A DNA stretch of 64,000 bases. Origin: Phycicoccus endophyticus. Lineage in GTDB: Bacteria > Actinomycetota > Actinomycetes > Actinomycetales > Dermatophilaceae. Every line of letters begins with the position of its first letter. Position 1 is the stretch's first letter. Below are positions 18,201-25,488 of this stretch, one piece after another. The notes beneath the pieces are model-generated. The model worked only from the letters and a program-made list of their open reading frames with translations. It made no database searches and was not told the DNA's origin. The DNA lies in the NCBI RefSeq assembly GCF_011326735.1, contig NZ_JAANCN010000003.1, positions 124,001 through 188,000 of the forward strand, read 5' to 3'. Both the position numbers and the translations under genes were made by a program.

Positions 18201-18510
18201 CACCGACGACCCGCACGTGGCCCGCACCGGCCTGCGCGAGCAGCTGCACGAGGTACTCGAAGTACTCGACGTGCCCGCCCTGGTAGGAGCTGACCGCCAC
18301 CCCCTGGGCGTCCTCCTCGACCGCGGCGTCGACGACCTCCTGGACCGAGCGGTTGTGCCCGAGGTGGATGACCTCGGCACCCTGGCTCTGCATGATCCGC
18401 CGCATGATGTTGATCGAGGCGTCGTGCCCGTCGAACAGGCTCGAGGCCGTGACGATCCGCACGGGGTGGGTCGGGACGTGGAGCCCCGTGGTGCTCGGCT
18501 GCGCTGCCAT
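15265..18510 (-). CDS. icmF: Fused isobutyryl-CoA mutase (B12-dependent, with G-protein chaperone domain)
   Basis: IcmF interconverts isobutyryl-CoA and n-butyryl-CoA using adenosylcobalamin and carries its own chaperone. The 1,081 residues show the fused order: a B12-binding domain (FDGHDASINI, His29; SSYQGGH), a MeaB-type GTPase (Walker A GTGGSGKSS at about 205-213, VETPGIGQGDAAI), a linker, and a mutase barrel from about residue 540. Gln730 in DQGQNT stands where methylmalonyl-CoA mutases have Arg, and Phe residues occur at 573 and 586 near the expected substrate pocket. These favour isobutyryl- over methylmalonyl-CoA. The ATG at 18510 has GGAAGG upstream. No accessory subunit is needed. 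Confidence 0.93.
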   Translation of the reverse strand: MAAQPSTTGLHVPTHPVRIVTASSLFDGHDASINIMRRIMQSQGAEVIHLGHNRSVQEVVDAAVEEDAQGVAVSSYQGGHVEYFEYLVQLLAQAGAGHVRVVGGGGGVIVPAEVARLREAGVTIFSPEDGQRLGLPGMVNEVVAACDTDLWASGPTTPEAVVSGDRAAVARAITGAEAGQLEDRFRDALRQAAATRQVPVLGITGTGGSGKSSLTDELVRRLRVDQQDKLRVACVAIDPTRRKGGGALLGDRIRMNSLDGDRVYYRSLATRGGHEVPEALPDVLTVLRAAGFDLVVVETPGIGQGDAAITSYADVNLYVMTPEFGAASQLEKIDMLDFADVVAINKFERRGAMDALRDVGRQLVRNRSAFGSRPEDMPVYGTSAATFNDDGVTALYQELRGLLAAQGLPVEEGALAPVDTRHSTAIRQVLPPERVRYLSEIAETVRGYHADTRRWAQVARRVQRLGSARAALAEAGKDTGDLDALLERARQDLPTALAEQLAGWPQVVQDYSGQEQVVTVRDREIHTSLVKESLSGSEIRRVSLPRYTDDGDLLSFLRREHLPGWFPFTAGVFRFKRDTEDPARMFAGEGDPFRTNRRFRLLSEGQPATRLSTAFDSVTLYGRDPDPRPDVYGKVGTSGVSVATLEDMKALYDGFDLTAPTTSVSMTINGPAPTILAFFLNTVTDRALERWAQEQGREPSDTEREQVQARALATVRGTVQADILKEDQGQNTCLFSTEFSLRMMADIQEWFIAHEVRNFYSVSISGYHIAEAGANPISQLAFTLANGFTYVEAYLARGMDIDDFAPNLSFFFSNGMDPEYTVIGRVARRIWAVAMREKYGAGERSQKLKYHVQTSGRSLHAQEMAFNDVRTTLQALCAVYDNANSLHTNAYDEAVTTPSEESVRRALAIQLVIGKEWGLATNENPLQGSFVVDELTDLVEEAVLAEFDRISERGGVLGAMETGYQRGRIQDESMLYEHRKHDGSLPIVGVNTFVRPDAEVSPAEVVLARATEEEKESQLRRVESFRATHREEAERALARLRAAATSGENVFAVLMDAARVCSLQQVTEAFFEVGGQYRRNV

Positions 18511-18565
18511 CGTGGTCCTTCCGGGGTCGCCGGGTGGTCCCCCCGATACTAGGACGTCCAAGTAC

Positions 18566-19573
18566 CTACGCGGAAGCCGCCTGCCCGGCGGGGTCGGCGG
18601 CCGTGGCCACGAGCAGCCACGACACGGCCGCCCGACGGTGCGCGGGGTCGACCGCCGCCAGCGGCACGTCGTCGAGGAGCCGCCGCCACGAGACCGAACG
18701 GTGCAGGGCCGAGACCCGGTCCGCGGCGGGGAGCAGTGCGCGCAGCCCGCGCCGTGGGAGGTGGTCGGTCCACGGCTCGAGGGCGGCGTCGAGCACCCGC
18801 TCCGGCGCGGCCACGCTCCCCCGGCCGCGGGCCTCGAGCGCCCACAGCGGGGCGCGCAGGGCGGTCAGCGGATGTGCCCAGACCGCGTCGCCGAGGTCGA
18901 TGAAGGCCATCGACCCACCGGGTGCCCGCAGGGCGTTGTCGAGGTGGAGGTCGTTGTGCTGCAGGGTCGCCGGCAGACCGCTCGCGACGAGCTCGTCGGC
19001 CGCGCGCCCCAGCATCGCGAGCCCGCCCTCCACGTGCCGGCGCTCTGCATCCTCCAGCCGCCGCGGGTCCTCCCGCGGCAGACCAGCCAGCTCCTCGGCG
19101 AACGCGGCGGCCCAGTCCGGCGCCTCCTCCTCGGGCATCGGCGGGACCCCGCTCGCGAGGACGGCGTCGGCGTGCGGCACGAGGGTGCGTTGCAGGTCGC
19201 CCCAGGCCGCCACGAGCTCGGCCCAGGCGCTCTCGGACAGGTCGGCGCCCGCCCCGAGCGGTGCCCCGAGGTCGGCCGTCGCCAGCCATCCCCGGGTGGT
19301 GTCGACGGCGAGCACGGGGGGCAGCCGCTGCGGGGAGAGCCGGGCGGCCCGGGAGACGAGCCCGGCCTCGAAGGCCTGCGAGGGCGCGTTCTCCTTGACC
19401 CAGACGGTCCCGCCGTCGGTGTCGACGCGCAGGACGGTGGACCAGAAGCGAATCCGCTCCTGGACGAGCGGGCCGGTCGGCGTGCGCCCGGCCGCCTCCA
19501 GGGCGGGCCGCAGCCACGCCTCGAGGCCGGCACGCCAGCCGTCGCTGCGCCAGAGCGCCGGGAGGTCACGCAC
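18566..19573 (-). CDS. Aminoglycoside-phosphotransferase-fold small-molecule kinase
   Basis: A 335-residue protein with a degenerate N-lobe (GTVWVKENAPS, where Lys would hold ATP) and the catalytic loop LQHNDLHLDNALR, followed by the metal-binding FIDLGDAVW. This is the APH/choline-kinase fold used for antibiotics, sugars and metabolites. There is nothing specific to a resistance enzyme, so a housekeeping kinase is more likely. The GTG start overlaps the aroQ stop by eight bases, implying translational coupling. The substrate is unknown. Confidence 0.75.
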   Translation of the reverse strand: MRDLPALWRSDGWRAGLEAWLRPALEAAGRTPTGPLVQERIRFWSTVLRVDTDGGTVWVKENAPSQAFEAGLVSRAARLSPQRLPPVLAVDTTRGWLATADLGAPLGAGADLSESAWAELVAAWGDLQRTLVPHADAVLASGVPPMPEEEAPDWAAAFAEELAGLPREDPRRLEDAERRHVEGGLAMLGRAADELVASGLPATLQHNDLHLDNALRAPGGSMAFIDLGDAVWAHPLTALRAPLWALEARGRGSVAAPERVLDAALEPWTDHLPRRGLRALLPAADRVSALHRSVSWRRLLDDVPLAAVDPAHRRAAVSWLLVATAADPAGQAASA

Positions 19574-20012
19574 CGCCGGCGCGCCCGGCGAGCCAGTCGA
19601 CGGCCTCGGCGTAGCCGGCCACGCCGTGCCCGACGACGTGGTGGTCGCACACGTCGGCGAGGTAGGAGTGCCGCCGGAAGTCCTCCCGCGCGTGGATGTC
19701 GCTGATGTGCACCTCCACCCGGGGGACGCGGCAGGCAGCGAGCGCGTCGCGCAGCGCGACCGAGGTGTGCGTGTAGCCGGCGGCGTTGAGCACGATCCCG
19801 GCGATGCCGGCCCGCCCCTCCTGGACCCAGTCCACGAGGGTGCCCTCGTGGTTGCTCTGGCGGAAGTCGACACCCAGACCGTGCCGGTCGGCGGCCGTGA
19901 CACACAGCCGCTCGACGTCCGCGAGGGTCTCCCGCCCGTAGAGCTCCGGCTCGCGCTCCCCGAGGAGGTTGAGGTTGGGGCCGTTGAGCACGAGCACGGT
20001 GCGGGCGTCCAT
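19566..20012 (-). CDS. aroQ: Type II 3-dehydroquinate dehydratase
   Basis: Catalyses dehydration of 3-dehydroquinate to 3-dehydroshikimate in aromatic amino acid synthesis. The 148-residue protein has the hallmark VLNGPNLNLLGEREPELYG with the catalytic Arg and Tyr, the substrate loop FRQSNHEGTLVDW, GIVLNAAGYTHTS, and VEVHISDIHAREDFRRHS. Its length is that of dodecameric type II enzymes. The ATG at 20012 was preferred over an upstream GTG because GGAG sits just before it. No other shikimate gene is nearby. Confidence 0.94.
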   Translation of the reverse strand: MDARTVLVLNGPNLNLLGEREPELYGRETLADVERLCVTAADRHGLGVDFRQSNHEGTLVDWVQEGRAGIAGIVLNAAGYTHTSVALRDALAACRVPRVEVHISDIHAREDFRRHSYLADVCDHHVVGHGVAGYAEAVDWLAGRAGGA

Positions 20013-20055
20013 GGCTCCGGAGCATGCCACGAGCCGCGCGGCCGTGGGCGGGTGC

Positions 20056-22674
20056 TCAGCCTCGGTAGTCGTCGGTGACGACCCCGATGCACTCGGGGGC
20101 GAGACCGGGCTGGGCGGCAGGCCCGAGCGTCGCGTCCTCGGCCCGGGAGCGCCCGACGTTCCAGGAGAGCCAGTCGTCCCGCTCGCCGGTGCGGGTGCGG
20201 GCGGCCTCGACGCACTGCGCGACCTCGGCGGGGAGGCGCTCGGCGATGACCGGCGTCGCGTCCGCGGAGAGAGTCGAGAGGTAGAGGGTGTCGACCCGGC
20301 CGGTCTCGGCGTACCGGTCGAGGTTGCGGGCGGCCACCCAGCCGTCGGGGTTCATCGCGACGAAGCCGAGGGTGAAGACGGCTCCGGAGACGAGGACCGT
20401 CCGGGCCACGCCGCGCCACGAGAGCCGCACCACGGCGGTGAGCAGCAGGAGCACGACGAGGCCGAGCCACAGCTCGACACCGTCGACGAACAGCCGCAGG
20501 ACGGTGAAGCCGTAGGCGTCCTGGTAGAGGTCCATCCGGTACAGGGCGGAGGCGACGACGGCCAGGGTGAGCACGCCGAGGAGCCCGAGGAGGACCCGGG
20601 TCAGGACCCTCCCGCGCGCGCTGGTGCGGCCGGCCGCGCGCAGCGTGGTGGCGATGACGAGCACGGTGAGGGCCGTGGCGGCGGTCAGCTGGCCGAAGCC
20701 CTGGTGCACGTACTCGGCGTAGGTGAGCCCGGTGCTCTCCCGCAGGTACTCGTGACCGCCGAACATGGCGGTCGCCTGGGCGAGGAGGAAGCCGGCGAAG
20801 AGCGCGACGACGACGCCTACCGGGACCGCCCACTCCCACACCGGGCGCGCCCGGGTCGCCGGGGGCAGCGCGAGGTCGTCGACCGGCGGCGGGTTGAGCG
20901 CGAGGTAGGACCCCGCGAGAGTCACCCCGCCGACGAGGACGAGGACGAAACCGCGGGCGACGAGGCTGTCCCAGCCGAGGTCGGGCACGAGGGCCGACGC
21001 CCACGCGCCGAAGACCGCGTCCCCGCTGGCGAAGAGCGCGCCGAAGACGACGAGCAGGACGAGGGTGACCGCCGCGGTCCGCACGACCGGCCAGAGCAGG
21101 CGGGCCCGGCTCGTCGCGGTGATCGTCCGGCCGAGCAGGGGCAACCCCCGCAGCCCCGCCAGCGGCCAGGCCGCGGCGCCGGCGACCATCGCGAGGACGC
21201 CGTGGGCGTGGGTCATGCCCGTGGCCGCGACGACCACGGCGGTGAGCACCGACAGCACGACCACGCCGTCGGCGTCACGGACGGTGGCGGTCGTCGCGAG
21301 GACCGCGGCGAGCGCCGCACAGGCCACGGTCCACGGGTGGCTCCGATGACGCGCGACGCTCCACATCAGCCCCCCGGCCGCGAGCAGCACGATCGAGGTC
21401 GCCAGGCCGATGCCGCGGTCGACCCAGGTGGCGGCCGCGAACGCGCCGATGCCGAGCGAGGCCAGGAGCACTCCCGGCCGGGGACGGCCGTCGCGCTCGG
21501 GCCAGAAGCGCTCGACGACGTCGTCCGAGGGGCCGGACGGCCCGGCGGGCGCGGGGGCCGGGCCGGCGGCGGGCGCGGGCGTGGTGGGTGGAGCGGTCGT
21601 GGGCACGGGATCCTCCTGGTCCGGGGCGGTCGGTCGGGTGGGGACGAGCAGGTGGCCGGGGCGGTCGGCCCGCGGGGCCGTCGGGAGCCGGACGCGCAGG
21701 TGGGCACCGGTGCCCCCGGGAGGGGTCGGGACGACCTCGACGGAGCCGCCGTGCAGGTCGCTGACCCAGCGCACGATCGCCAGCCCCAGGCCGGTCCCGC
21801 CGGCGGCGTCGGCACCGGTGCCGAACCGCTCGAACACGCGCTCGGCGTCCTGCGCCGGGATGCCCGGCCCCTCGTCGCGCACCTCGAGCACCCAGTGGTC
21901 CTCGTCCTCGCGGCGCGCCTGCACGCCGACCTTCCCGCCCGGGGGGCTGTGCCGCACCGCGTTGTCCACGAGGTTGGCGACGAGCTGGGCGAGCCGCTGG
22001 GCGTCGGCGGAGACGGTCAGCCCCGGCGGCTCGACCCGCGGCAGGACGCGCACCCCGCGCTGGGCCACCCGGGCCTCCTCGGCCGCGCGGCGCAGCAGGT
22101 CCTCGACCTGCACGGAGGCCAGGACCAGCGGCGCCACCCCCGCGTCGACCCGGGAGAGGTCGAGCAGGTCCTCGACGAGCGCACTCAGCCGCTCGGCCTG
22201 CCCCAGCGCCGCCTCGAGAGCCGCCTGGTCGGGCGCCGCGACCCCGTCGACGAGGTTCTCGAGCAGTGCCCGCTGGGCGGCCAGCGGCGTGCGCAGCTCG
22301 TGCGAGACGGTGGCGACGAGCCGCCGGCGCTCGACGTCGGCGCCCGCGAGGTCGGCGGCCATCGCCGTGAACGCCCGGGCGAGCCGACCCACCTCGTCCG
22401 ACGAGGTCGCCGTCACCCGCTGCCCGTAGTCCCCGGCGGCCATCCGGGCGGCCGCGGCGGTCATCTCGCGCAGCGGTGAGGTCATCCCCCGGGCGAGCCA
22501 CTGGGTCACCCCGAGAGCGGCCGCGATCGTCACCGGCACGCTCGTCCACCACGGGACTCCGGCCCGGTCGGCCAGGCCGGCCACGAGCACCGCGGCGACG
22601 ACGCTCGAGCCGACGAGCAGCCCGAGCTTGACCTTCAAGGAGGTGACCCCGTCGAGCGGGCGCTCGGGGTTCAC
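20056..22674 (-). CDS. Sensor histidine kinase fused to a multi-pass DUF4153/DUF4173-like membrane domain
   Basis: One uninterrupted 872-codon frame joins two proteins. Residues 1-350 are a histidine kinase: two closely spaced membrane helices with almost no sensor loop, a HAMP-like segment, the H box ATVSHELRTPL (His125), an N box LVDNAVRHSP, and the ATP-lid motifs DEGPGIP and GTGLGLAI. A Pro/Ala-rich linker follows. From about residue 395 there are roughly ten hydrophobic helices and a C-terminal soluble tail, including RMDLYQDAYGFTVLRL, which resembles DUF4153/DUF4173 proteins of unknown function. The GTG start overlaps the response-regulator stop by four bases. A strong internal ribosome-binding site before Val357 could also give the membrane part alone. 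Confidence 0.8.
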   Translation of the reverse strand: MNPERPLDGVTSLKVKLGLLVGSSVVAAVLVAGLADRAGVPWWTSVPVTIAAALGVTQWLARGMTSPLREMTAAAARMAAGDYGQRVTATSSDEVGRLARAFTAMAADLAGADVERRRLVATVSHELRTPLAAQRALLENLVDGVAAPDQAALEAALGQAERLSALVEDLLDLSRVDAGVAPLVLASVQVEDLLRRAAEEARVAQRGVRVLPRVEPPGLTVSADAQRLAQLVANLVDNAVRHSPPGGKVGVQARREDEDHWVLEVRDEGPGIPAQDAERVFERFGTGADAAGGTGLGLAIVRWVSDLHGGSVEVVPTPPGGTGAHLRVRLPTAPRADRPGHLLVPTRPTAPDQEDPVPTTAPPTTPAPAAGPAPAPAGPSGPSDDVVERFWPERDGRPRPGVLLASLGIGAFAAATWVDRGIGLATSIVLLAAGGLMWSVARHRSHPWTVACAALAAVLATTATVRDADGVVVLSVLTAVVVAATGMTHAHGVLAMVAGAAAWPLAGLRGLPLLGRTITATSRARLLWPVVRTAAVTLVLLVVFGALFASGDAVFGAWASALVPDLGWDSLVARGFVLVLVGGVTLAGSYLALNPPPVDDLALPPATRARPVWEWAVPVGVVVALFAGFLLAQATAMFGGHEYLRESTGLTYAEYVHQGFGQLTAATALTVLVIATTLRAAGRTSARGRVLTRVLLGLLGVLTLAVVASALYRMDLYQDAYGFTVLRLFVDGVELWLGLVVLLLLTAVVRLSWRGVARTVLVSGAVFTLGFVAMNPDGWVAARNLDRYAETGRVDTLYLSTLSADATPVIAERLPAEVAQCVEAARTRTGERDDWLSWNVGRSRAEDATLGPAAQPGLAPECIGVVTDDYRG
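21604..21617 (-). promoter_or_regulatory. Internal ribosome-binding site and GTG inside the kinase-membrane fusion
   Basis: Reading leftward, AGGAGG lies exactly five bases before an in-frame GTG, codon 357, at the junction between the kinase ATP-binding domain and the membrane domain. This is better than most true start sites in the window. It suggests an ancestral separate gene whose upstream stop was lost, or dual production of fused and free membrane proteins. Confidence 0.6.
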
Positions 22675-23366
22675 GGCGAGACCTCGAGGGCGTAGCCCAC
22701 CCCGTGAACGGTGCGGACGCGGTCCGGGCCGATCTTGGCGCGCAGGGCCTTGACGTGGCTGTCGAGGGTGCGGGTGCCGGAGGCGTCGCTCCAGCCCCAC
22801 ACCTCACGCATCAGCTCCTCGCGGGTGCGGACCGTGCCGGGGGCGGCGGCGAGGGCACAGAGCAGGTCGAACTCCAGGGGCGTCAGGTGCACGGCAGCGC
22901 CGTCGGCCTCGACCCGGCGGGCGGCGGGGTCGACGACCAGGCCCGCGAGGTCGAGGCGCCCGGTGCTGCGGGCGAGCTGCTCGGCCCGTTCGACGCGCCG
23001 CAGCAGCGCCCGCAGCCGGGCGACCACCTCGCGCATCGAGAAGGGCTTGGTCACGTAGTCGTCAGCGCCCACGCCGAGCCCGACGAGGACGTCGGTCTCC
23101 TCGTCGCGCGCGGTGAGCATGAGGACGGGCACCGGACGCAGTGCCTGGATCCGCCGGCAGACCTCGAGACCGTCGAAGCCAGGGAGCATGACGTCGAGGA
23201 GGACGGCGTCCGGCTCGTGCGTCTCGAACGCCGCGACCGCGGCCGGCCCGTCGGTGGCCTGGTGGACGGTGAACCCCTCGGCCCGCAGCCGGTCGGTGAC
23301 GGCCTGGTTGATCGTCGGCTCGTCCTCGACGACGAGCACGACCGTCGGTTCGCTCCCCTCACTCAT
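22671..23366 (-). CDS. OmpR/PhoB-family response regulator
   Basis: A 231-residue two-component regulator. The receiver domain shows the acidic pair VVEDEPT, the phospho-acceptor Asp in AVLLDVMLPGFDG, the conserved Thr in LMLTARDE and Lys in YVTKPFSMRE. The winged-helix DNA-binding domain includes HLTPLEFDLLCALAAAPG and the C-terminal VRTVHGVGYAL. The gene is first in the operon and its stop overlaps the kinase start by four bases, making that kinase its obvious partner. The signal and target genes are unknown. Confidence 0.92.
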   Translation of the reverse strand: MSEGSEPTVVLVVEDEPTINQAVTDRLRAEGFTVHQATDGPAAVAAFETHEPDAVLLDVMLPGFDGLEVCRRIQALRPVPVLMLTARDEETDVLVGLGVGADDYVTKPFSMREVVARLRALLRRVERAEQLARSTGRLDLAGLVVDPAARRVEADGAAVHLTPLEFDLLCALAAAPGTVRTREELMREVWGWSDASGTRTLDSHVKALRAKIGPDRVRTVHGVGYALEVSP

Positions 23367-23450
23367 GCCGACGAGCGTAGGGAGGGCGGGGTGGACGCCG
23401 CTCGCAGCCGGTGTGGAGATCTCGTGAAGGTCCGCCCGGCGGCCCGAGGA

Positions 23451-24134
23451 TCACATGTCGCGGTAGCGCCGGGCCGCGGCGAGCAGCTCGCGCACGCGGT
23501 CCGCGCCGGCGGCGACCGGGTGGTCCCAGTCGTCGCCGTCGATGTACATGCCGGCGTACGCCGCGGTGTCGCGCTGGGTGCGCCAGCCCTCGGCGAGGGG
23601 GCCGACGTCGTAGGCGTCGTAGCCGATGGCGTCGAGGAAGGTGACCACCTGGCCCTTGGCGTCCGGGTCGTCGCCCGCCATGGTGAGCGTCGCCCGGTCC
23701 GGGGCCCCTGCGGGGCGCGCGAGCTCGGCCAGGTGCCGGAAGAAGATGTTGTTGAACACCTTGACGACCCGGCTGTCCGGGAGCTGGCCCTGGACGAGCT
23801 CGCTCGTCGTCGTGCTCTCGTCCTCGAGCGCCGGCACCCGGCCGTCGCGCTCGGGGTAGTAGTTGATGGTGTCCATGACAACCTTGCCGGCGAGCGGCCC
23901 GGCGGGGAGGTCGCCGAGAGCCTTCAGCGGCACCGTGACGACGGCGAGGTCCGCGGCCGCGGCGGCCTCCTCCCGGGTCGCGGCCCGGGCGCGGGGGCCG
24001 AGGTCACCGACGAGGTCGGCCAGGGTCTGCGGGCCGCGCGAGTTGCTGAGCACGACGTCGTACCCGGCGCCGGTGGCGAGCCGGGCGAGGGTGCCGCCGA
24101 TGTTCCCTGCTCCGATGAGTCCGATGGTGGTCAT
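23451..24134 (-). CDS. NADPH-dependent F420 reductase-like oxidoreductase
   Basis: A 227-residue Rossmann-fold protein beginning MTTIGLIGAGNIGGTLARLA, with SNSRGPQTL after the second strand where the NADP phosphate would bind, VVTVPLKAL, MDTINYYPERDG and VVKVFNNIFFRHL. These features are shared by F420H2:NADP oxidoreductases and by related NAD(P)-binding proteins that do not use F420. The cofactor is therefore uncertain. The ATG at 24134 puts the glycine motif at the N-terminus; its ribosome-binding site is weak. It lies between the two-component genes and the GlxA regulator on the same strand, with separate spacing from each. Confidence 0.75.
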   Translation of the reverse strand: MTTIGLIGAGNIGGTLARLATGAGYDVVLSNSRGPQTLADLVGDLGPRARAATREEAAAAADLAVVTVPLKALGDLPAGPLAGKVVMDTINYYPERDGRVPALEDESTTTSELVQGQLPDSRVVKVFNNIFFRHLAELARPAGAPDRATLTMAGDDPDAKGQVVTFLDAIGYDAYDVGPLAEGWRTQRDTAAYAGMYIDGDDWDHPVAAGADRVRELLAAARRYRDM

Positions 24135-24196
24135 GCGGGGGCCAACACCGGCGCGCACCTCCCCCATTCCGGGCGGTGGCCGGGCCGGGTGGTGGC

Positions 24197-25144
24197 TCAG
24201 GCCGGGCTGCGGTGCTGGCTGCGGAACGCCGTCGGGGACAGCCCGGTCGAGCGGGTGAAGTGGTGGCGCAGCAGGGCGGCGCTCCCGAAGCCGGCCTCCC
24301 CCGCCACCTGTTCGACCGGCAGGTCGCTCTCCTCGAGCAGCTCACGCGCGCGCAGGACGCGCTGGTCGGTGAGCCACTGGTGCGGCGTCGTCCCGGTCTC
24401 GGCGCCGAAGCGGCGGGCGAAGGTACGCGGCGACATCGAGGCCCTCCGGGCGAGGTCGGCGACGCTGTGCTGCTCGCCGAGGTGCTCGGCCATGAAGGCG
24501 AGGACGCCCCCGAGCGACTCGGCGTCGGTGGTCGGCACCGGGCGGTCGATGAACTGCCGCTGGCCACCGTCCCGGTGCGGGGGGACGACCATCCGGCGGG
24601 CGATGCGCGACGCGGCCCCGGCCCCGAGCTCGGTGCGGACCAGGTGGAGGCAGGCGTCGATGCCGGCGGCGGTCCCGGCCGAGGTGATGACGGTGCCGTC
24701 CTGGACGTAGAGCACGTCGGGGTCCACGGTGGCCCGCGGGTACCGCTCGGCGAGGTCGGCGGCGTGCATCCAGTGGGTCGTGCAGCGCCTGCCGTCGAGG
24801 ATGCCGGCGGCCGCCAGGGTGAAGGCTCCCGAGCACACCGACAGCACCCAGGCACCCCGGTCGACGGCGTCCCGCAGCAACCGGACGACAGCGGGCGAGG
24901 GGGTCGCGGACGTGCCGGGCACGGCGAGGAGGTCGGCGTCGGCGGCGGCCTCGAGCCCGTGGGTCGCGGTGAGGCTCGTGCCGTGCTCCGCCGCGAGGAG
25001 GCCGGCAGGCTCGGCGCACACCCGGTAGTCGAAGGGCTCGATGCCGTCGCCGGAGCGGTCGGTGGCGAAGACCTCGTCGAGGACGGCGTACTCGAAGAGG
25101 CCGACCGGCTCCTGGAGGACGACGGCGACCGAGCGAAGGGCCAT
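24197..25144 (-). CDS. GlxA/FtrA-type transcriptional regulator (DJ-1-like domain plus AraC DNA-binding domain)
   Basis: A 315-residue regulator. Residues 1-190 form a DJ-1/PfpI-like domain with the nucleophile-elbow cysteine in WVLSVCSGAFTLAAAG and DLLAVPGTSATPSP. Residues 205-310 carry two AraC helix-turn-helix motifs, HSVADLARRASMSPRTFARR and LPVEQVAGEAGFGSAALLR. Members usually sense a small molecule through the degenerate DJ-1 domain and activate nearby genes. The start sits seven bases after a CATACT box, so the message may be leaderless, and TGGCAGG repeats overlap that promoter. It may control the divergent small membrane protein, the adjacent oxidoreductase or itself. Confidence 0.88.
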   Translation of the reverse strand: MALRSVAVVLQEPVGLFEYAVLDEVFATDRSGDGIEPFDYRVCAEPAGLLAAEHGTSLTATHGLEAAADADLLAVPGTSATPSPAVVRLLRDAVDRGAWVLSVCSGAFTLAAAGILDGRRCTTHWMHAADLAERYPRATVDPDVLYVQDGTVITSAGTAAGIDACLHLVRTELGAGAASRIARRMVVPPHRDGGQRQFIDRPVPTTDAESLGGVLAFMAEHLGEQHSVADLARRASMSPRTFARRFGAETGTTPHQWLTDQRVLRARELLEESDLPVEQVAGEAGFGSAALLRHHFTRSTGLSPTAFRSQHRSPA

Positions 25145-25151
25145 GGCGGTC

Positions 25152-25202
25152 AGTATGGCAGGAAATGGTCGGAAGGCGGCAAACCTGCCACTGGTGGCAG
25201 GT
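25152..25202. promoter_or_regulatory. Divergent regulatory region with three TGGCAGG boxes
   Basis: TGGCAGG occurs at 25156-25162 and 25195-25201, and inverted at 25184-25190. The last two form ACCTGCCAC-TG-GTGGCAGGT, a perfect 9-bp palindrome. The first box overlaps the leftward CATACT -10 element of the regulator gene. This layout fits an autoregulatory site for the AraC-domain protein. Confidence 0.5.
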
Positions 25203-25227
25203 GTTGCACGGGCGTCAAGATCGAGTC

Positions 25228-25488
25228 ATGGACACGCTCACCGACCTTCTCCGCTTCCTCCTGCAGCTCGGCGCGTTCGTCGTCGTCTTCGGCCCGCTCG
25301 TCGTCCTCGTCGAGATGGCCCACCTGCGGTCCGAGGCCGAGGGCCGCTCGGTCCGCTCCTTCCCCACCGACGACCGCGACGCCGACGCCCGCCGGGTGGC
25401 CGCCGAGCTGCGTGCCCTCCACGCGGCGGCGGCCCCGGTGCCGAAGCTTCGAGGCCGCCGTCACGTGTGGGTCAGCCGCGACCGATGA
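25228..25488 (+). CDS. Small single-span membrane protein of unknown function
   Basis: An 86-residue protein starting MDTLTDLLRFLLQLGAFVVV, with one hydrophobic segment through VFGPLVVLVEMAHL and then an Arg/Asp/Ala-rich cytoplasmic tail. Nearly every codon ends in C or G, as in real genes here. It diverges from the GlxA-like regulator across 83 bases holding the TGGCAGG boxes. Its last 17 bases overlap the end of coxG on the other strand. A homologue family is not recognised. Confidence 0.55.
   Translation: MDTLTDLLRFLLQLGAFVVVFGPLVVLVEMAHLRSEAEGRSVRSFPTDDRDADARRVAAELRALHAAAAPVPKLRGRRHVWVSRDR

Noticed and set aside
15568-18552. A 994-codon rightward open frame opposite icmF
   Set aside because: Same effect: absence of stops on the complementary strand at high GC, with translated composition typical of antisense and no recognisable motif.
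18566-19573. Aminoglycoside resistance gene
   Set aside because: The fold is shared with many metabolic kinases and the gene is coupled to aroQ, without any mobile-element context.
20056-22800. Longer version of the kinase fusion starting upstream inside the response-regulator gene
   Set aside because: The extra 42 residues are Arg/Pro-rich out-of-frame translation of the regulator; the GTG overlapping the regulator stop by four bases is the natural start.
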